A stretch of DNA of 64,000 nucleotides from Roseibium porphyridii (GTDB lineage: Bacteria > Pseudomonadota > Alphaproteobacteria > Rhizobiales > Stappiaceae), in NCBI RefSeq assembly GCF_026191725.2, contig NZ_CP120863.1, positions 4,568,001 to 4,632,000 on the forward strand, in the 5' to 3' direction. The position numbers and the translations under genes were made by a program. The notes below the pieces were generated by a model. It searched no databases. It was not told where the DNA came from and saw nothing but the letters and a program-made list of their open reading frames with translations. This document shows, piece after piece, positions 7,856 to 16,782 of this stretch (positions are counted from its first letter, which is position 1; each line of letters begins with the position of its first letter).

Positions 7856-9109
7856 ATGCGACGCCTGAAAAACCTGATTGAAAACCGGCTCTCCCGCCGG
7901 GCAGTTCTTGCCGGAACAGTGTCGGCTGCAACACTCGCGATGACCGGTGCTTTGACGCCGTCATTCGCACAAGATGTCAACACGACCGGTCTTGCCGTTA
8001 CTGAAGACACCGTGAAAGTCGGGATCCTGCACTCCGTTACCGGGACAATGGCAATTTCCGAAACCGGTTCGGTACAGGCAGAAAAGCTGGCAATCGAGCA
8101 AATCAACGCCATGGGCGGCGTTCTGGGACGCAAGATCGAATATATTCAGGAAGACGGCGCTTCCGATTGGCCAACCTTTGCGGAAAAGGCGAAAAAACTT
8201 CTGGTCAACGACAAGGTAGCCGCCGTGTTCGGATGCTGGACCTCCGCATCCCGCAAGGCCGTATTGCCGGTCTTTGAACAGTACAACGGCATGCTCTACT
8301 ACCCCACCTTCTACGAGGGTTTGGAGCAGTCACCTAATGTGATCTACACCGGCCAGGAAGCCACTCAGCAGATCATTGCCGGCATTGATTGGGTCGCCAA
8401 GGAAAAGGGTGCCAAGAGCTTCTATCTGCTCGGTTCGGACTATATCTGGCCGCGCACGTCCAACAAGATCGCACGCAAACACATCGAAAAGCTGGGCCAC
8501 AAGGTTGTCGGCGAGGAGTACTATCCGCTCGGCCACACCCAGTTCAATTCGGTGATCAACAAGATCAAGTTGAAGAAGCCTGATGTGATCTACGCAATCG
8601 TGGTCGGTGGTTCAAATGTCGCCTTCTACAAGCAGCTCAAGGCTGCGGGCATCGACATGACAAAAGAGAAGCCTCTGCTTTTGACCATTTCGGTGACCGA
8701 AGATGAAATTCGTGGCATCGGTGGAGAAAACATCGAAGGCGCTTACGCTGCGATGAAATACTTCCAGTCTCTCGACAATGAAAACAACCAGGCATTCGTC
8801 AAGGCTTTCAAGGAGAGATGGGGCGACGACATCGTGATCGGCGATGTGACGCAAGCAGCCTATCTTGGCCCGTGGCTCTGGAAAGCCGCCGTTGAGAAGG
8901 CGGGAAGCTTCGATATCGACAAGGTTCGCCTCGCGTCACCTGGTATTGAGCTGACGACCGCACCGGAAGGATATGTCCGCGTGCATGAAAACCATCACCT
9001 TTGGTCCAAGACCAGAATTGGTCTCGCCAAAACCGACGGTCAGTATGAAATGATCTACGAAACCGCGGACCTGATGGAACCGGATCCGTTCCCGGAAGGC
9101 TACCAGTAA
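7856..9109 (+). CDS. fmdD: Amide/urea-type ABC transporter binding protein
   Basis: A periplasmic binding protein of the UrtA/FmdD/AmiC family, 417 residues from ATG 7856. That start was chosen because GGAGGGG precedes it and a twin-arginine signal (NRLSRRAVLAG) follows at once. The mature protein begins with the family hallmark VKVGILHSVTGTMAISETG and contains the FGCWTSASRKAVLPV stretch typical of urea/amide binders. It heads an operon with two permeases, two ATPases, a formamidase and FmdB, so formamide or another short amide is the likely ligand. A Tat rather than Sec signal distinguishes it from the paralogue at 50078. Confidence 0.88.
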   Translation: MRRLKNLIENRLSRRAVLAGTVSAATLAMTGALTPSFAQDVNTTGLAVTEDTVKVGILHSVTGTMAISETGSVQAEKLAIEQINAMGGVLGRKIEYIQEDGASDWPTFAEKAKKLLVNDKVAAVFGCWTSASRKAVLPVFEQYNGMLYYPTFYEGLEQSPNVIYTGQEATQQIIAGIDWVAKEKGAKSFYLLGSDYIWPRTSNKIARKHIEKLGHKVVGEEYYPLGHTQFNSVINKIKLKKPDVIYAIVVGGSNVAFYKQLKAAGIDMTKEKPLLLTISVTEDEIRGIGGENIEGAYAAMKYFQSLDNENNQAFVKAFKERWGDDIVIGDVTQAAYLGPWLWKAAVEKAGSFDIDKVRLASPGIELTTAPEGYVRVHENHHLWSKTRIGLAKTDGQYEMIYETADLMEPDPFPEGYQ

Positions 9110-9165
9110 GCCGACGCCTGTTCCCCAGGGACGGAAACGCCCGCTCTAAGGACGGGCCAACCCGG

Positions 9166-9196
9166 GGCGCTGCGTGGATGCAGCCTGCGCAGCGCC
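9166..9196 (+). terminator. Intercistronic hairpin between fmdD and fmdE
   Basis: GGCGCTGCG pairs with CGCAGCGCC around a 13-base loop, in the 168-base gap after the binding protein gene. There is no T-run, so it more likely protects the fmdD mRNA or attenuates than fully terminates. Confidence 0.5.
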
Positions 9197-9277
9197 GCCT
9201 CAACAACCTCATCCCAACCCATTCCCACAGCAGGGGCACCGGCATTTGCGCCGCCCCAAAGCATGGAGACGTGCGCA

Positions 9278-10204
9278 ATGTTCGCCGACTATACCTGGAC
9301 AGAACTCGGGTCAATCTTTGCCATGCAGGGTTTTGCCGGACTGATCCTGTTTTCCGTCTTTGTCCTGATGGCCCTCGGCCTGGCCATCATTTTCGGCCAG
9401 ATGGGCGTCATCAACATGGCTCATGGCGAGTTCATGATCCTCGGCGCTTACGTGACGTACCTGTGCTCCAATTTTGTCGAAGCTTACGCGCCATCCCTCT
9501 TCGGTGTGTACTTCTTCTTTGCCATGATATTGGCCTTTGTCGCCGCCGGGTCGCTAGGTGCGCTTGTTGAATGGTCTCTCATCAGACACCTCTATAAGCG
9601 GCCGCTCGATACGTTGCTGGCGACATGGGGCCTCAGCCTGATCCTGCAGCAAGCATACCGGTCGATTTTCGGTGCTCGAGAGGTGGGTGTCACCCTTCCG
9701 AACTGGCTTCTCGGATCGGTTCCGTTGACAGACATCATCGAGATCCCGATCAACGGGATCTTCGTGATGGTGCTCACCTTCTTCATCGCGATCGGCGTTT
9801 ATTTCATCCTGTTCAGGTCCCGCATGGGCATGCAGACGCGCGCCGTGGTGCAAAACCGTGTGATGGCGGGTGCCGTCGGTATCAACACCGAAAAAGTCGA
9901 CCGGAACACCTTTGCTCTTGGCTGCGGCATCGCCGGCATCGCCGGCAGCGCTTTCACCATGATCGGTTCAACCGGACCCACCGCGGGTCAGCTCTATATC
10001 GTCGACACGTTCCTGATCGTCGTATTTGGCGGCGCGGCCAGCCTTCTGGGCACGATTGCCTCATCTTTTGCCATCAGTCAGGCGCAATCGACAATGGAAT
10101 TCTTCCTGTCCGGCTCAATGGCCAAGGTGCTCACCCTGTTGACGGTTGTCGGCATCTTGATGCTGCGCCCTCAAGGTCTTTTCTCCCTGAAAATCCGCCG
10201 CTGA
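9278..10204 (+). CDS. fmdE: Amide ABC transporter permease (UrtB/LivH-like)
   Basis: An inner-membrane permease of 308 residues with about eight hydrophobic helices. It carries the LivH-family segments LGLAIIFGQMGVINMAHGE and DTLLATWGLSLILQQAYRSI. ATG 9278 is preferred over ATG 9263 because GGAGA (9265-9269) gives it a correctly spaced Shine-Dalgarno. Unlike the urtB product at 51590-53212 it lacks the long periplasmic N-terminal domain, which supports assigning this operon to amides rather than urea. It pairs with the permease that begins 11 bases downstream. Confidence 0.88.
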   Translation: MFADYTWTELGSIFAMQGFAGLILFSVFVLMALGLAIIFGQMGVINMAHGEFMILGAYVTYLCSNFVEAYAPSLFGVYFFFAMILAFVAAGSLGALVEWSLIRHLYKRPLDTLLATWGLSLILQQAYRSIFGAREVGVTLPNWLLGSVPLTDIIEIPINGIFVMVLTFFIAIGVYFILFRSRMGMQTRAVVQNRVMAGAVGINTEKVDRNTFALGCGIAGIAGSAFTMIGSTGPTAGQLYIVDTFLIVVFGGAASLLGTIASSFAISQAQSTMEFFLSGSMAKVLTLLTVVGILMLRPQGLFSLKIRR

Positions 10205-10214
10205 GGAGGTAACG

Positions 10215-11378
10215 ATGACCAGCTTGAAATCCTTCATGTCCCGGCAGGAAATGCTCGGCCTCCTGGTGATTGCAGCGGTGCTGTTCGTTGTCATGCCGCT
10301 CGCCATGGATATCTTCAGACTGAACCTGTTCGGCAAGTATCTGACCTACGCATTTGTCGCAATCGGCCTTGTCCTTTGCTGGGGCAAGGGTGGAATTCTG
10401 AGCCTCGGGCAAGGCGTTTTCTTCGGCCTCGGTGGGTACTGCATGGCCATGTATCTGAAGCTGGAGGCCTCAACACCGGAGGCCACCGCCATCCAGTCGA
10501 CACCGGGCATCCCCGATTTCATGGACTGGAACCAGATCACGGCACTGCCCTGGTTCTGGCAACCATTCAACAGCCTCACCTTCACGATCGTCGCGATCAT
10601 CGCAGTTCCGGCTCTGTTTGCGTTCATCATTGGCACAGCCATGTTCAAGCGCCGTGTGGGCGGGGTCTATTTTGCCATCATTACCCAGGCGATCGCGGCA
10701 ATCCTGACCATCCTCATCATCGGTCAACAGGGCTATACGGGCGGCGTCAACGGCATCACGGATCTGCGCACTCTCAAAGGCTGGGATATACGGACCGATG
10801 AAGCCAAGTACATCCTCTATTATGTCAATGGCGGCCTGCTGATCGCGGTCCTGCTGCTCAGCCAAATCGTTCTGAAGAGCAAGCTCGGCAGGCTTTTGGT
10901 TGCAGTCAGGGACCAGGAAGACAGGGTCCGGTTCTCCGGCTACGACGTTTCCAATATCAAGATCTTCGTCTTCTGCTTCGCAGCCGTCCTGTCCGCGATT
11001 GGGGGCGCGATGTTCACCCTGCAGGTCGGGTTCATGTCGCCGTCTTTCGTCGGCATCGTCCCTTCCATCGAGATGGTCATCTTTTGCGCGGTTGGTGGGC
11101 GCCTGTCGATCTTTGGAGCCGTCTACGGAACGCTGCTCGTCAACTGGGCAAAGACAACATTCTCCGAGACGTTTCCCGAACTCTGGCTCTTCGGCCTCGG
11201 AGCTCTGTTCATCGCGGTGGTTCTGGTCTTCCCCAACGGACTGTCAGGTCTCTACCGCAGCTATCTCGCGCCGCTTGTGGACCGCTTCATCGTTCCGAAG
11301 GGACGAAAGGCTGAGCCGGACGAGCCAACGCCGGTGGCACCTTTCAGTGCGGACACAACAGCCAAACCCGCGGAGTAG
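10215..11378 (+). CDS. fmdF: Amide ABC transporter permease (UrtC/LivM-like)
   Basis: The second permease subunit, 387 residues, of the LivM/UrtC family. Visible motifs include LTYAFVAIGLVLCWGKGGIL near the N terminus, GGVYFAIITQAIAAILTI, and GRLLVAVRDQEDRVRFSGYD, the cytoplasmic loop that contacts the ATPase. An ideal GAGGAGGT lies 8 bases before the ATG. The C-terminal tail is hydrophilic and proline-rich. It should form the membrane channel with the upstream permease. Confidence 0.88.
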   Translation: MTSLKSFMSRQEMLGLLVIAAVLFVVMPLAMDIFRLNLFGKYLTYAFVAIGLVLCWGKGGILSLGQGVFFGLGGYCMAMYLKLEASTPEATAIQSTPGIPDFMDWNQITALPWFWQPFNSLTFTIVAIIAVPALFAFIIGTAMFKRRVGGVYFAIITQAIAAILTILIIGQQGYTGGVNGITDLRTLKGWDIRTDEAKYILYYVNGGLLIAVLLLSQIVLKSKLGRLLVAVRDQEDRVRFSGYDVSNIKIFVFCFAAVLSAIGGAMFTLQVGFMSPSFVGIVPSIEMVIFCAVGGRLSIFGAVYGTLLVNWAKTTFSETFPELWLFGLGALFIAVVLVFPNGLSGLYRSYLAPLVDRFIVPKGRKAEPDEPTPVAPFSADTTAKPAE

Positions 11379-11387
11379 GACGCAGTC

Positions 11388-12143
11388 ATGAACACGCTCA
11401 ACAACAACACGGATTTCCTGCTCGCCATCGAGAACCTGACCGTGTCCTTCGACGGCTTCAAGGCGGTCAACGATCTCAATCTTTACATCGACGAGAACGA
11501 AATCCACGTCATCATCGGCCCGAATGGCGCCGGCAAGACAACGGTTCTGGATCTCATCTGCGGAAGAACCAAGGCAACCGACGGGTCGATCAAGTTTCGC
11601 AACAAGGAACTGACAGCCATGCGAGAGCACGAGATCGTGCGGGAGGGTGTCGGCAGAAAGTTTCAGAACCCGTCCATTTATGAAGATCTTACGGTCTTTG
11701 AGAACCTGGAGCTCTCTTTTCCACGTGGCCGGACCGTCTTTGGCGCTCTCACCTTTCAGCGCGACGAGGAAGTCAGGTCTCGCGTCAGAGAAATCGCCGA
11801 GATGGTCTTCCTGGACACTCTTCTGGACATGCAAGCCGCTCTTTTGAGCCACGGTCAGAAGCAGTGGCTGGAAATCGGCATGCTGCTCATTCAGGACCCG
11901 GAGCTCTTGATGCTGGATGAGCCGGTTGCCGGCATGAGCGTCTCGGAACGCAAACAGACCGCAAAACTTCTGAATGAAATCACCAAAGGGCGCTCGGTGA
12001 TGGTGGTCGAACACGACATGAAGTTTGTCGAAGACATCGCCCACCGCGTCACCGTCCTGCACCAGGGCAAGATCCTGTCTGAAGGGTCAATGGCCAAGGT
12101 CCAGGCAGATCCCAAGGTCATCGATGTCTATCTCGGTCACTAG
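11388..12143 (+). CDS. Amide ABC transporter ATPase (UrtD-like)
   Basis: A 251-residue ABC ATPase of the LivG/UrtD type. It has Walker A GPNGAGKTTVLD, signature LLSHGQKQWLEIGMLL (the SHGQKQWLEIGM form typical of UrtD), Walker B LLMLDEPVAGM and the switch His in VVEHDMKFV. It sits 9 bases after the permease gene and 9 bases before the second ATPase gene. The partner ATPase and permeases place it in the amide importer. Confidence 0.9.
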   Translation: MNTLNNNTDFLLAIENLTVSFDGFKAVNDLNLYIDENEIHVIIGPNGAGKTTVLDLICGRTKATDGSIKFRNKELTAMREHEIVREGVGRKFQNPSIYEDLTVFENLELSFPRGRTVFGALTFQRDEEVRSRVREIAEMVFLDTLLDMQAALLSHGQKQWLEIGMLLIQDPELLMLDEPVAGMSVSERKQTAKLLNEITKGRSVMVVEHDMKFVEDIAHRVTVLHQGKILSEGSMAKVQADPKVIDVYLGH

Positions 12144-12152
12144 GAGGCTCAC

Positions 12153-12842
12153 ATGCTGAATGTAGCGCATTACCACGTGGCCTACGGCCAAAGCGAGGTC
12201 CTGCATGGGCTCGATTTCACGGTGGCCCCGGGCGAAATCATTGCCATCATGGGACGGAACGGCATGGGTAAGACCACGCTGATGAAATCCCTGATGGGTA
12301 TCGTTCCAACCAAGGATGGTGCGGCTGCCGTTGACGGCATCGATATCACGTCGATGAGAAGCTACGAGAGAGTGGCCAGCGGCATCGCCTATGTACCTCA
12401 GGGACGGATGATCTTTCCAACCATGACGGTGCAGGAGAACATCGAAACCGGGTTGACGATCAGCGGCCAATCCAAGGTGCCAGGAGACATCTACGAGCTG
12501 TTCCCGGTTTTGCTTGAAATGAACGGACGCCGCGGAGGTAACCTTTCCGGCGGTCAACAGCAACAATTGGCTATCGCCCGGGCACTTGCAACAAATCCCA
12601 AAGTGCTTCTGCTGGACGAGCCGACCGAAGGTATTCAGCCTTCCATTATCCGGGAAATGGCAAGGGTGTTGAGGCGCATCCGCGATGAGCGCGGCCTGTC
12701 CATCGTTGTCTCCGAACAGGTGCTCTCCTTTGCATTGGACGTCGCCGACCGCGTGCTCGTTCTGGAGAATGGCCGGCTCGTCCACGATGAACCCCGTGAC
12801 AGTGTCGATGAAGACAAGGTCGCAGCATTCCTTTCCGTCTAA
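12153..12842 (+). CDS. Amide ABC transporter ATPase (UrtE-like)
   Basis: A 229-residue ABC ATPase of the LivF/UrtE type, with Walker A GRNGMGKTTLMKSL, signature NLSGGQQQQLAIARAL and Walker B LLLDEPTEGIQPSI. The Q-rich signature and the DEPTEGIQPSII string are typical of UrtE. A strong AGGAGG precedes the ATG. It is the second nucleotide-binding subunit of the importer encoded from 7856. Confidence 0.9.
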   Translation: MLNVAHYHVAYGQSEVLHGLDFTVAPGEIIAIMGRNGMGKTTLMKSLMGIVPTKDGAAAVDGIDITSMRSYERVASGIAYVPQGRMIFPTMTVQENIETGLTISGQSKVPGDIYELFPVLLEMNGRRGGNLSGGQQQQLAIARALATNPKVLLLDEPTEGIQPSIIREMARVLRRIRDERGLSIVVSEQVLSFALDVADRVLVLENGRLVHDEPRDSVDEDKVAAFLSV

Positions 12843-12892
12843 CTCCGTTTCCAACCGCGCCAACGCATGCGCACTTCCAAGAGGAGAACCCC

Positions 12893-14122
12893 ATGGCTGA
12901 TACGCTGATTTCGGTAGATTTGAGTGAGTCTCCGCATACAAACGAGAAAATACACAATCGCTGGCACCCGGACATCCCCATGGCGGTCTGGGTTGAACCG
13001 GGTGACGATTTCAGGATCGAGACCTACGACTGGACTGGTGGGCAAATCAAGAATGACGATGATGCAGCCGATGTCAGGGATGTCGAACTTGAACAGGTCC
13101 ACTACCTTTCCGGCCCTATCGGCGTCAAAGGTGCAGAACCGGGAGACCTCCTCGTCGTCGATATTCTCGATATCGGCGCCAAAGAAGAAATGCTCTGGGG
13201 GTTTAATGGCTTCTTCTCAAAGCAAAACGGCGGCGGCTTCCTGACGGAACACTTCCCGGAGGCACAAAAATCGATCTGGGACATTGAAGGTATGTTCACG
13301 CGCTCCAGGCACGTGCCGGGCGTCAGTTATGCTGGGCTTATTCATCCCGGACTGATCGGCTGTCTGCCTGACCGCTCAATGCTGGATATGTGGAATTCAC
13401 GTGAGAAGGCCCTATTCGAAACGGAGCCCGACCGTGTTCCGCCGTTGGCAGCGCTTCCCAACACTCAGTCAGCTCACATGGGCCAGTTGAAAGGCGAAGC
13501 AAAGGAAAAGGCTGCCGCAGAAGGCGCGCGCACCGTGCCGCCGCGCGAGCATGGTGGCAATTGCGACATCAAAGATCTGTCACGTGGTTCAAAAATCTAT
13601 TTCCCGGTTTATGTCGACGGTGCAGGCCTTTCCATGGGCGATCTGCATTTCAGCCAAGGTGATGGCGAGATCACTTTCTGCGGCGCGATCGAGATGGCCG
13701 GTTGGCTGCATATCCGCGTCAACCTGATCAAGGGCGGTGTAGCGAAATATGGTGTCAAAAACCCGATTTTCAAGCCTTCACCGATCACTCCAAGCTACGA
13801 CGACTACCTGATCTTCGAAGGCATTTCAGTCGATGAAGCAGGAACCCAGCACTATCTGGATGTTCATATCGCCTACCGGATGGCCTGCCTCAACGCCATA
13901 GAATATATGAAGAAATTTGGATATTCGGGCGCTCAGGCCTACGCCATTCTGGGTACAGCACCCGTTCAGGGGCACATATCCGGCGTAGTCGACATACCAA
14001 ATGCCTGCGCCACATTGTGGCTGCCAACCGACATTTTCGACTTCGACATGATGCCAGGCTCGGAAGGGCCAATGAAGTTCATTGACGGGTCCGTTGATAT
14101 TCCGCTGGCTCTAGACCTTTGA
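12893..14122 (+). CDS. fmdA: Formamidase (acetamidase/formamidase family)
   Basis: A cytoplasmic amidohydrolase of 409 residues, the usual length of FmdA, hydrolysing formamide (or acetamide) to the acid and ammonia. Family sequence includes PEHFPEAQKSIWDIEGMF-type spacing after GFFSKQNGGGF, VPPREHGGNCDIKDLSRGS and LHFSQGDGEITFCGAIEMAG, the metal-site region of the fold. A good AGGAGA site precedes it. It lies directly downstream of the five importer genes, so uptake and hydrolysis are coupled; ammonia and formate are the expected products. Confidence 0.92.
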   Translation: MADTLISVDLSESPHTNEKIHNRWHPDIPMAVWVEPGDDFRIETYDWTGGQIKNDDDAADVRDVELEQVHYLSGPIGVKGAEPGDLLVVDILDIGAKEEMLWGFNGFFSKQNGGGFLTEHFPEAQKSIWDIEGMFTRSRHVPGVSYAGLIHPGLIGCLPDRSMLDMWNSREKALFETEPDRVPPLAALPNTQSAHMGQLKGEAKEKAAAEGARTVPPREHGGNCDIKDLSRGSKIYFPVYVDGAGLSMGDLHFSQGDGEITFCGAIEMAGWLHIRVNLIKGGVAKYGVKNPIFKPSPITPSYDDYLIFEGISVDEAGTQHYLDVHIAYRMACLNAIEYMKKFGYSGAQAYAILGTAPVQGHISGVVDIPNACATLWLPTDIFDFDMMPGSEGPMKFIDGSVDIPLALDL

Positions 14123-14132
14123 GGAGAATGCT

Positions 14133-14507
14133 ATGCCGGTTTATGACTACCTTTGTGCACAATGTGGGCCGATAACGGCGCTGCGACCGATGTCGGCTCA
14201 CTCAGAACCAATCGAATGTCCGGTCTGCAAGCAGGAGGCGCCACGCGCTTTCCTGCAAGCGCCGAACATGTCAACTCTCTCAACGAGCGATCGGACAGCA
14301 CATCAACGAAATGAAACGTCCCGCCACAGCCCCGTTCATTCGACCAAGTCGGATAGAGAAGATGGGGCCAAAGAGCGCAGGAAACGTCACCCGGCTGGTT
14401 GTTCCTGCTGTTCGAGTTCCAAAAACAGCTTTCGTTCAAGTGCTGTTTACAAGGCAGACGGCAGCAAGACGTTTCCTTCAAAAAGGCCTTGGATGATCAG
14501 CCACTAG
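14133..14507 (+). CDS. fmdB: FmdB-family zinc ribbon protein
   Basis: A 124-residue protein starting MPVYDYLCAQCG, the standard FmdB zinc ribbon, with CAQC and CPVC pairs near residues 8-33. A low-complexity hydrophilic linker follows, then a second Cys group (CSCCSS), and it ends in the FmdB-type motif KTFPSKRPWMISH. The molecular role of FmdB is not established; it has been described as a regulator of the amide system. It is the last gene of the fmd operon (GAGGAG site, 10 bases after fmdA). Confidence 0.85.
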   Translation: MPVYDYLCAQCGPITALRPMSAHSEPIECPVCKQEAPRAFLQAPNMSTLSTSDRTAHQRNETSRHSPVHSTKSDREDGAKERRKRHPAGCSCCSSSKNSFRSSAVYKADGSKTFPSKRPWMISH

Positions 14508-14521
14508 AGCATTTCTCAACT

Positions 14522-14535
14522 TTGACTAAGGTCAT
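14522..14535 (+). promoter_or_regulatory. FNR/FixK-like box upstream of the DUF2478-moaA-mogA operon
   Basis: TTGAC-TAAG-GTCAT matches the FixK/FNR consensus TTGAY-N4-RTCAA with one mismatch. It lies about 97 bases before the first gene of the molybdenum cofactor operon. Three further boxes of this type occur at idrP2, at the regulator gene and at moeA. Confidence 0.5.
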
Positions 14536-14631
14536 GGCAACACAGCTGGAAGCGGCTCACAACTTGAATTGAACTTGAGCGCAATCCGTCAGCTTTTGAC
14601 AACGGGCTGACAGTCTCATTGGACAATTCAG

Positions 14632-15177
14632 ATGGTTGAAGACACACCGCTCTGCGGAGCAATCAGATCCAACCGAGGCGAAAACGTAGATCGCCTCCTG
14701 GAAACGCTTGTCAAACTGCTTCAGGCCGAGGGGCTTTGTGTATCCGGGGTCGTACAACGCCGCGCCGAATATGGTGATACCTGCTGCGCCGATATGGGGC
14801 TTGAACTCATATCGAGTGGCGAGACGATCGAAATATCGCAGGCGCTGGGGCGAGGATCGCAGGGCTGCCGGCTCGATCCGCGCAGTCTCGCCGATATAAC
14901 GGCTCGATTGCAGACTGAAATCGACCTGAGACCCGACCTCCTTGTCCTGAATCGATTCGGAAAAGGCGAACAGGATGGCCAGGGCTTTCGACAGTTGATC
15001 GGCAAGGCCATGGAGCTCTCCATTCCGGTTCTGACCGTGGTTCGAGAGCCGTACCTGGAGGCCTGGCGTAATTTTGCCGGCGAATTGGCTGTCGATCTTC
15101 CAGCTGACCTGGATGCAACCGTGGCCTGGTGCCTGACTGTTTCCGGCAAACCGGCGGCGGTGGCGGCCAATGGTTAG
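14632..15177 (+). CDS. DUF2478 family protein
   Basis: A 181-residue soluble protein that matches the DUF2478 pattern: NRGENVDRLLETLVKLLQ and GLCVSGVVQRR at the N terminus, then SSGETIEISQALG and GCRLDPRSLADI. This family is often encoded near molybdate transport or molybdopterin genes and resembles a P-loop NTPase fold, but the normal Walker A is not obvious here. Function is not known. Its stop overlaps the moaA start by 8 bases, so it is co-translated with moaA and probably serves the same cofactor pathway. Confidence 0.65.
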   Translation: MVEDTPLCGAIRSNRGENVDRLLETLVKLLQAEGLCVSGVVQRRAEYGDTCCADMGLELISSGETIEISQALGRGSQGCRLDPRSLADITARLQTEIDLRPDLLVLNRFGKGEQDGQGFRQLIGKAMELSIPVLTVVREPYLEAWRNFAGELAVDLPADLDATVAWCLTVSGKPAAVAANG

Positions 15178-16186
15178 TCTTGATCCTGCATGCGGTACGC
15201 TGAACGATCAGTTCGGTCGGACCGCGACGTATCTGCGCCTGTCTGTAACCGACCGATGTGACCTGCGATGCACCTATTGCATGGCAGAGAACATGACTTT
15301 CCTTCCACGCAAGGATCTGTTGTCGCTTGAAGAGCTTTATCGGCTTGCGACGATCTTCATCGGTCATGGCGTGCGCAAAATCAGACTGACCGGAGGAGAA
15401 CCGCTTGTCCGCAAGAATGTGACCAGCCTTTTTAAGAACCTGTCCCGACATCTGGAAACAGGGGAACTTGATGAAGTCACCCTGACCACGAACGGATCAC
15501 TATTGGCAGCTTACGCCGGTGAGCTTGTGGATTGTGGTGTGCGCCGGGTCAACGTCTCGCTCGACACGCTAAATGCCGATAGATACAGAACCATCACGCG
15601 CTGGGGCAAAATCGAGCGCGTCTTCGCAGGATTGGAGGCCGCAAAACGGGCCGGCCTGAAAGTCAAACTGAATGCCGTCGCCCAAAAAGGCGTCTTTGAA
15701 ACCGAGCTCAATGACTTGATCCGTTTTGCCCATGAAAAGGATATGGATCTCACCCTCATTGAGGAAATGCCACTTGGCGGGGCGGCAGCGTGTCGCAGTC
15801 GAAGTTTCCTCTCTCTTGCGGAATTGCGCGGACGACTTGAAACGGAATGGACGCTCGAACCCTTGTCAGAGACGACCGGCGGTCCCGCAAAATATGTTCG
15901 GCTAAAGGAGACCGGCGGCAAGCTGGGGTTCATCACGCCGATGTCCTGCGACTTTTGCGCTGACTGCAACCGCATCCGGTTGAGCTGCACCGGCGATCTT
16001 TATACCTGTATGGGGCATGAAGGCGGCCTGGCTCTCAGGGAGCCTTTGCGTCAATCGAACGGCAACGAAAAAGTGGCGCAGCTCATTCGACAAAAGGTCT
16101 TCGACAAGCCACGCGGACATGCGTTTCAAATCAACGACACCGGGGTTAGCGGAATCGTTCGCTCCATGTCGACCCTTGGGGGATAA
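15170..16186 (+). CDS. moaA: GTP 3',8-cyclase MoaA
   Basis: A 338-residue radical SAM enzyme for the first step of molybdopterin synthesis (GTP to 3',8-cyclo-GTP). The N-terminal cluster motif CDLRCTYC and the SAM-binding LTGGEPLVRK are present. The C-terminal second cluster CDFCADCNRIRLSCTG is present, and the protein ends in the functional double glycine (TLGG). Length is normal. It lies between a DUF2478 gene and mogA, next to the molybdenum-enzyme operon idr, suggesting a dedicated extra supply of cofactor. No moaC, moaD or moaE is present here. Confidence 0.93.
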   Translation: MVSLDPACGTLNDQFGRTATYLRLSVTDRCDLRCTYCMAENMTFLPRKDLLSLEELYRLATIFIGHGVRKIRLTGGEPLVRKNVTSLFKNLSRHLETGELDEVTLTTNGSLLAAYAGELVDCGVRRVNVSLDTLNADRYRTITRWGKIERVFAGLEAAKRAGLKVKLNAVAQKGVFETELNDLIRFAHEKDMDLTLIEEMPLGGAAACRSRSFLSLAELRGRLETEWTLEPLSETTGGPAKYVRLKETGGKLGFITPMSCDFCADCNRIRLSCTGDLYTCMGHEGGLALREPLRQSNGNEKVAQLIRQKVFDKPRGHAFQINDTGVSGIVRSMSTLGG

Positions 16187-16190
16187 GCCG

Positions 16191-16712
16191 ATGCGTATTG
16201 CCATTCTCGTGGTGTCGGACCGCGCCTCAAAGGGCGAGTACGAAGATCGGGGTGGACCGGCTATTCAGGCATGGCTGGAAAAGACCGTCACCACACCGTT
16301 TGAATGTGAAAGGATCATCATTCCGGATGGCTTTGAAAGCGTTCGCGACACATTGATCGACCTGTGCGATGCCAAGGCATTTGACATGGTGCTGACGACC
16401 GGTGGCACCGGTCCGGCTCCACGGGACCTTACTCCGGAAGCAACACTGGCTGTCTTCACAAAAGAACTGCCGGGGTTTGGTGAGTTGATGCGCCGGCGTA
16501 GTCTGGACTTTGTGCCAACGGCTATCCTTTCCCGGCAAACAGCCGGAATTCGCGGCAAGACTTTTCTGCTCAATCTGCCTGGCTCACCTGGAAGCATCGA
16601 TGTCTGTCTGATGGCGGTCTTTGCCGCAGTCCCCTATTGCCTTGACCTGATCGGTGCAGGTTACATCGAAACCGATCCATCTGTGTTGAAGGCTCACCGA
16701 CCCGGCAAATAG
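16191..16712 (+). CDS. mogA: Molybdopterin adenylyltransferase MogA
   Basis: A 173-residue protein of the MogA/MoaB fold that activates molybdopterin by adenylylation before molybdenum insertion. It begins MRIAILVVSDRASKGEYEDR and carries LTTGGTGPAPRDLTPEAT, whose RDLTPEAT form favours MogA over MoaB, plus LLNLPGSPGS. ATG 16191 was chosen: GGGGGATAA precedes it and it is 4 bases from the moaA stop. It complements moeA at 26592-27851, so the last two steps of Mo insertion are both encoded beside idr. Confidence 0.88.
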   Translation: MRIAILVVSDRASKGEYEDRGGPAIQAWLEKTVTTPFECERIIIPDGFESVRDTLIDLCDAKAFDMVLTTGGTGPAPRDLTPEATLAVFTKELPGFGELMRRRSLDFVPTAILSRQTAGIRGKTFLLNLPGSPGSIDVCLMAVFAAVPYCLDLIGAGYIETDPSVLKAHRPGK

Positions 16713-16732
16713 GTCCGACTCGCATGTCAAAA

Positions 16733-16761
16733 CGCCCGCGGTCCATTTTGGTCCGCGGGCG
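16733..16761. terminator. Bidirectional terminator between mogA and the HEAT-repeat gene
   Basis: CGCCCGCGG pairs with CCGCGGGCG around a short loop, between two convergent genes. On the minus strand the stem is followed by TTTT, so it terminates the HEAT-repeat/idr transcript and possibly also mogA. Confidence 0.75.
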
Positions 16762-16782
16762 CATGCGTTTCGCATCGAAGGT

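Noticed and set aside
14580..14615. Molybdenum cofactor riboswitch before the DUF2478-moaA operon
   Set aside because: Only a weak GTCAGC/GCTGAC hairpin is seen; it does not resemble the known Moco RNA closely enough to call.
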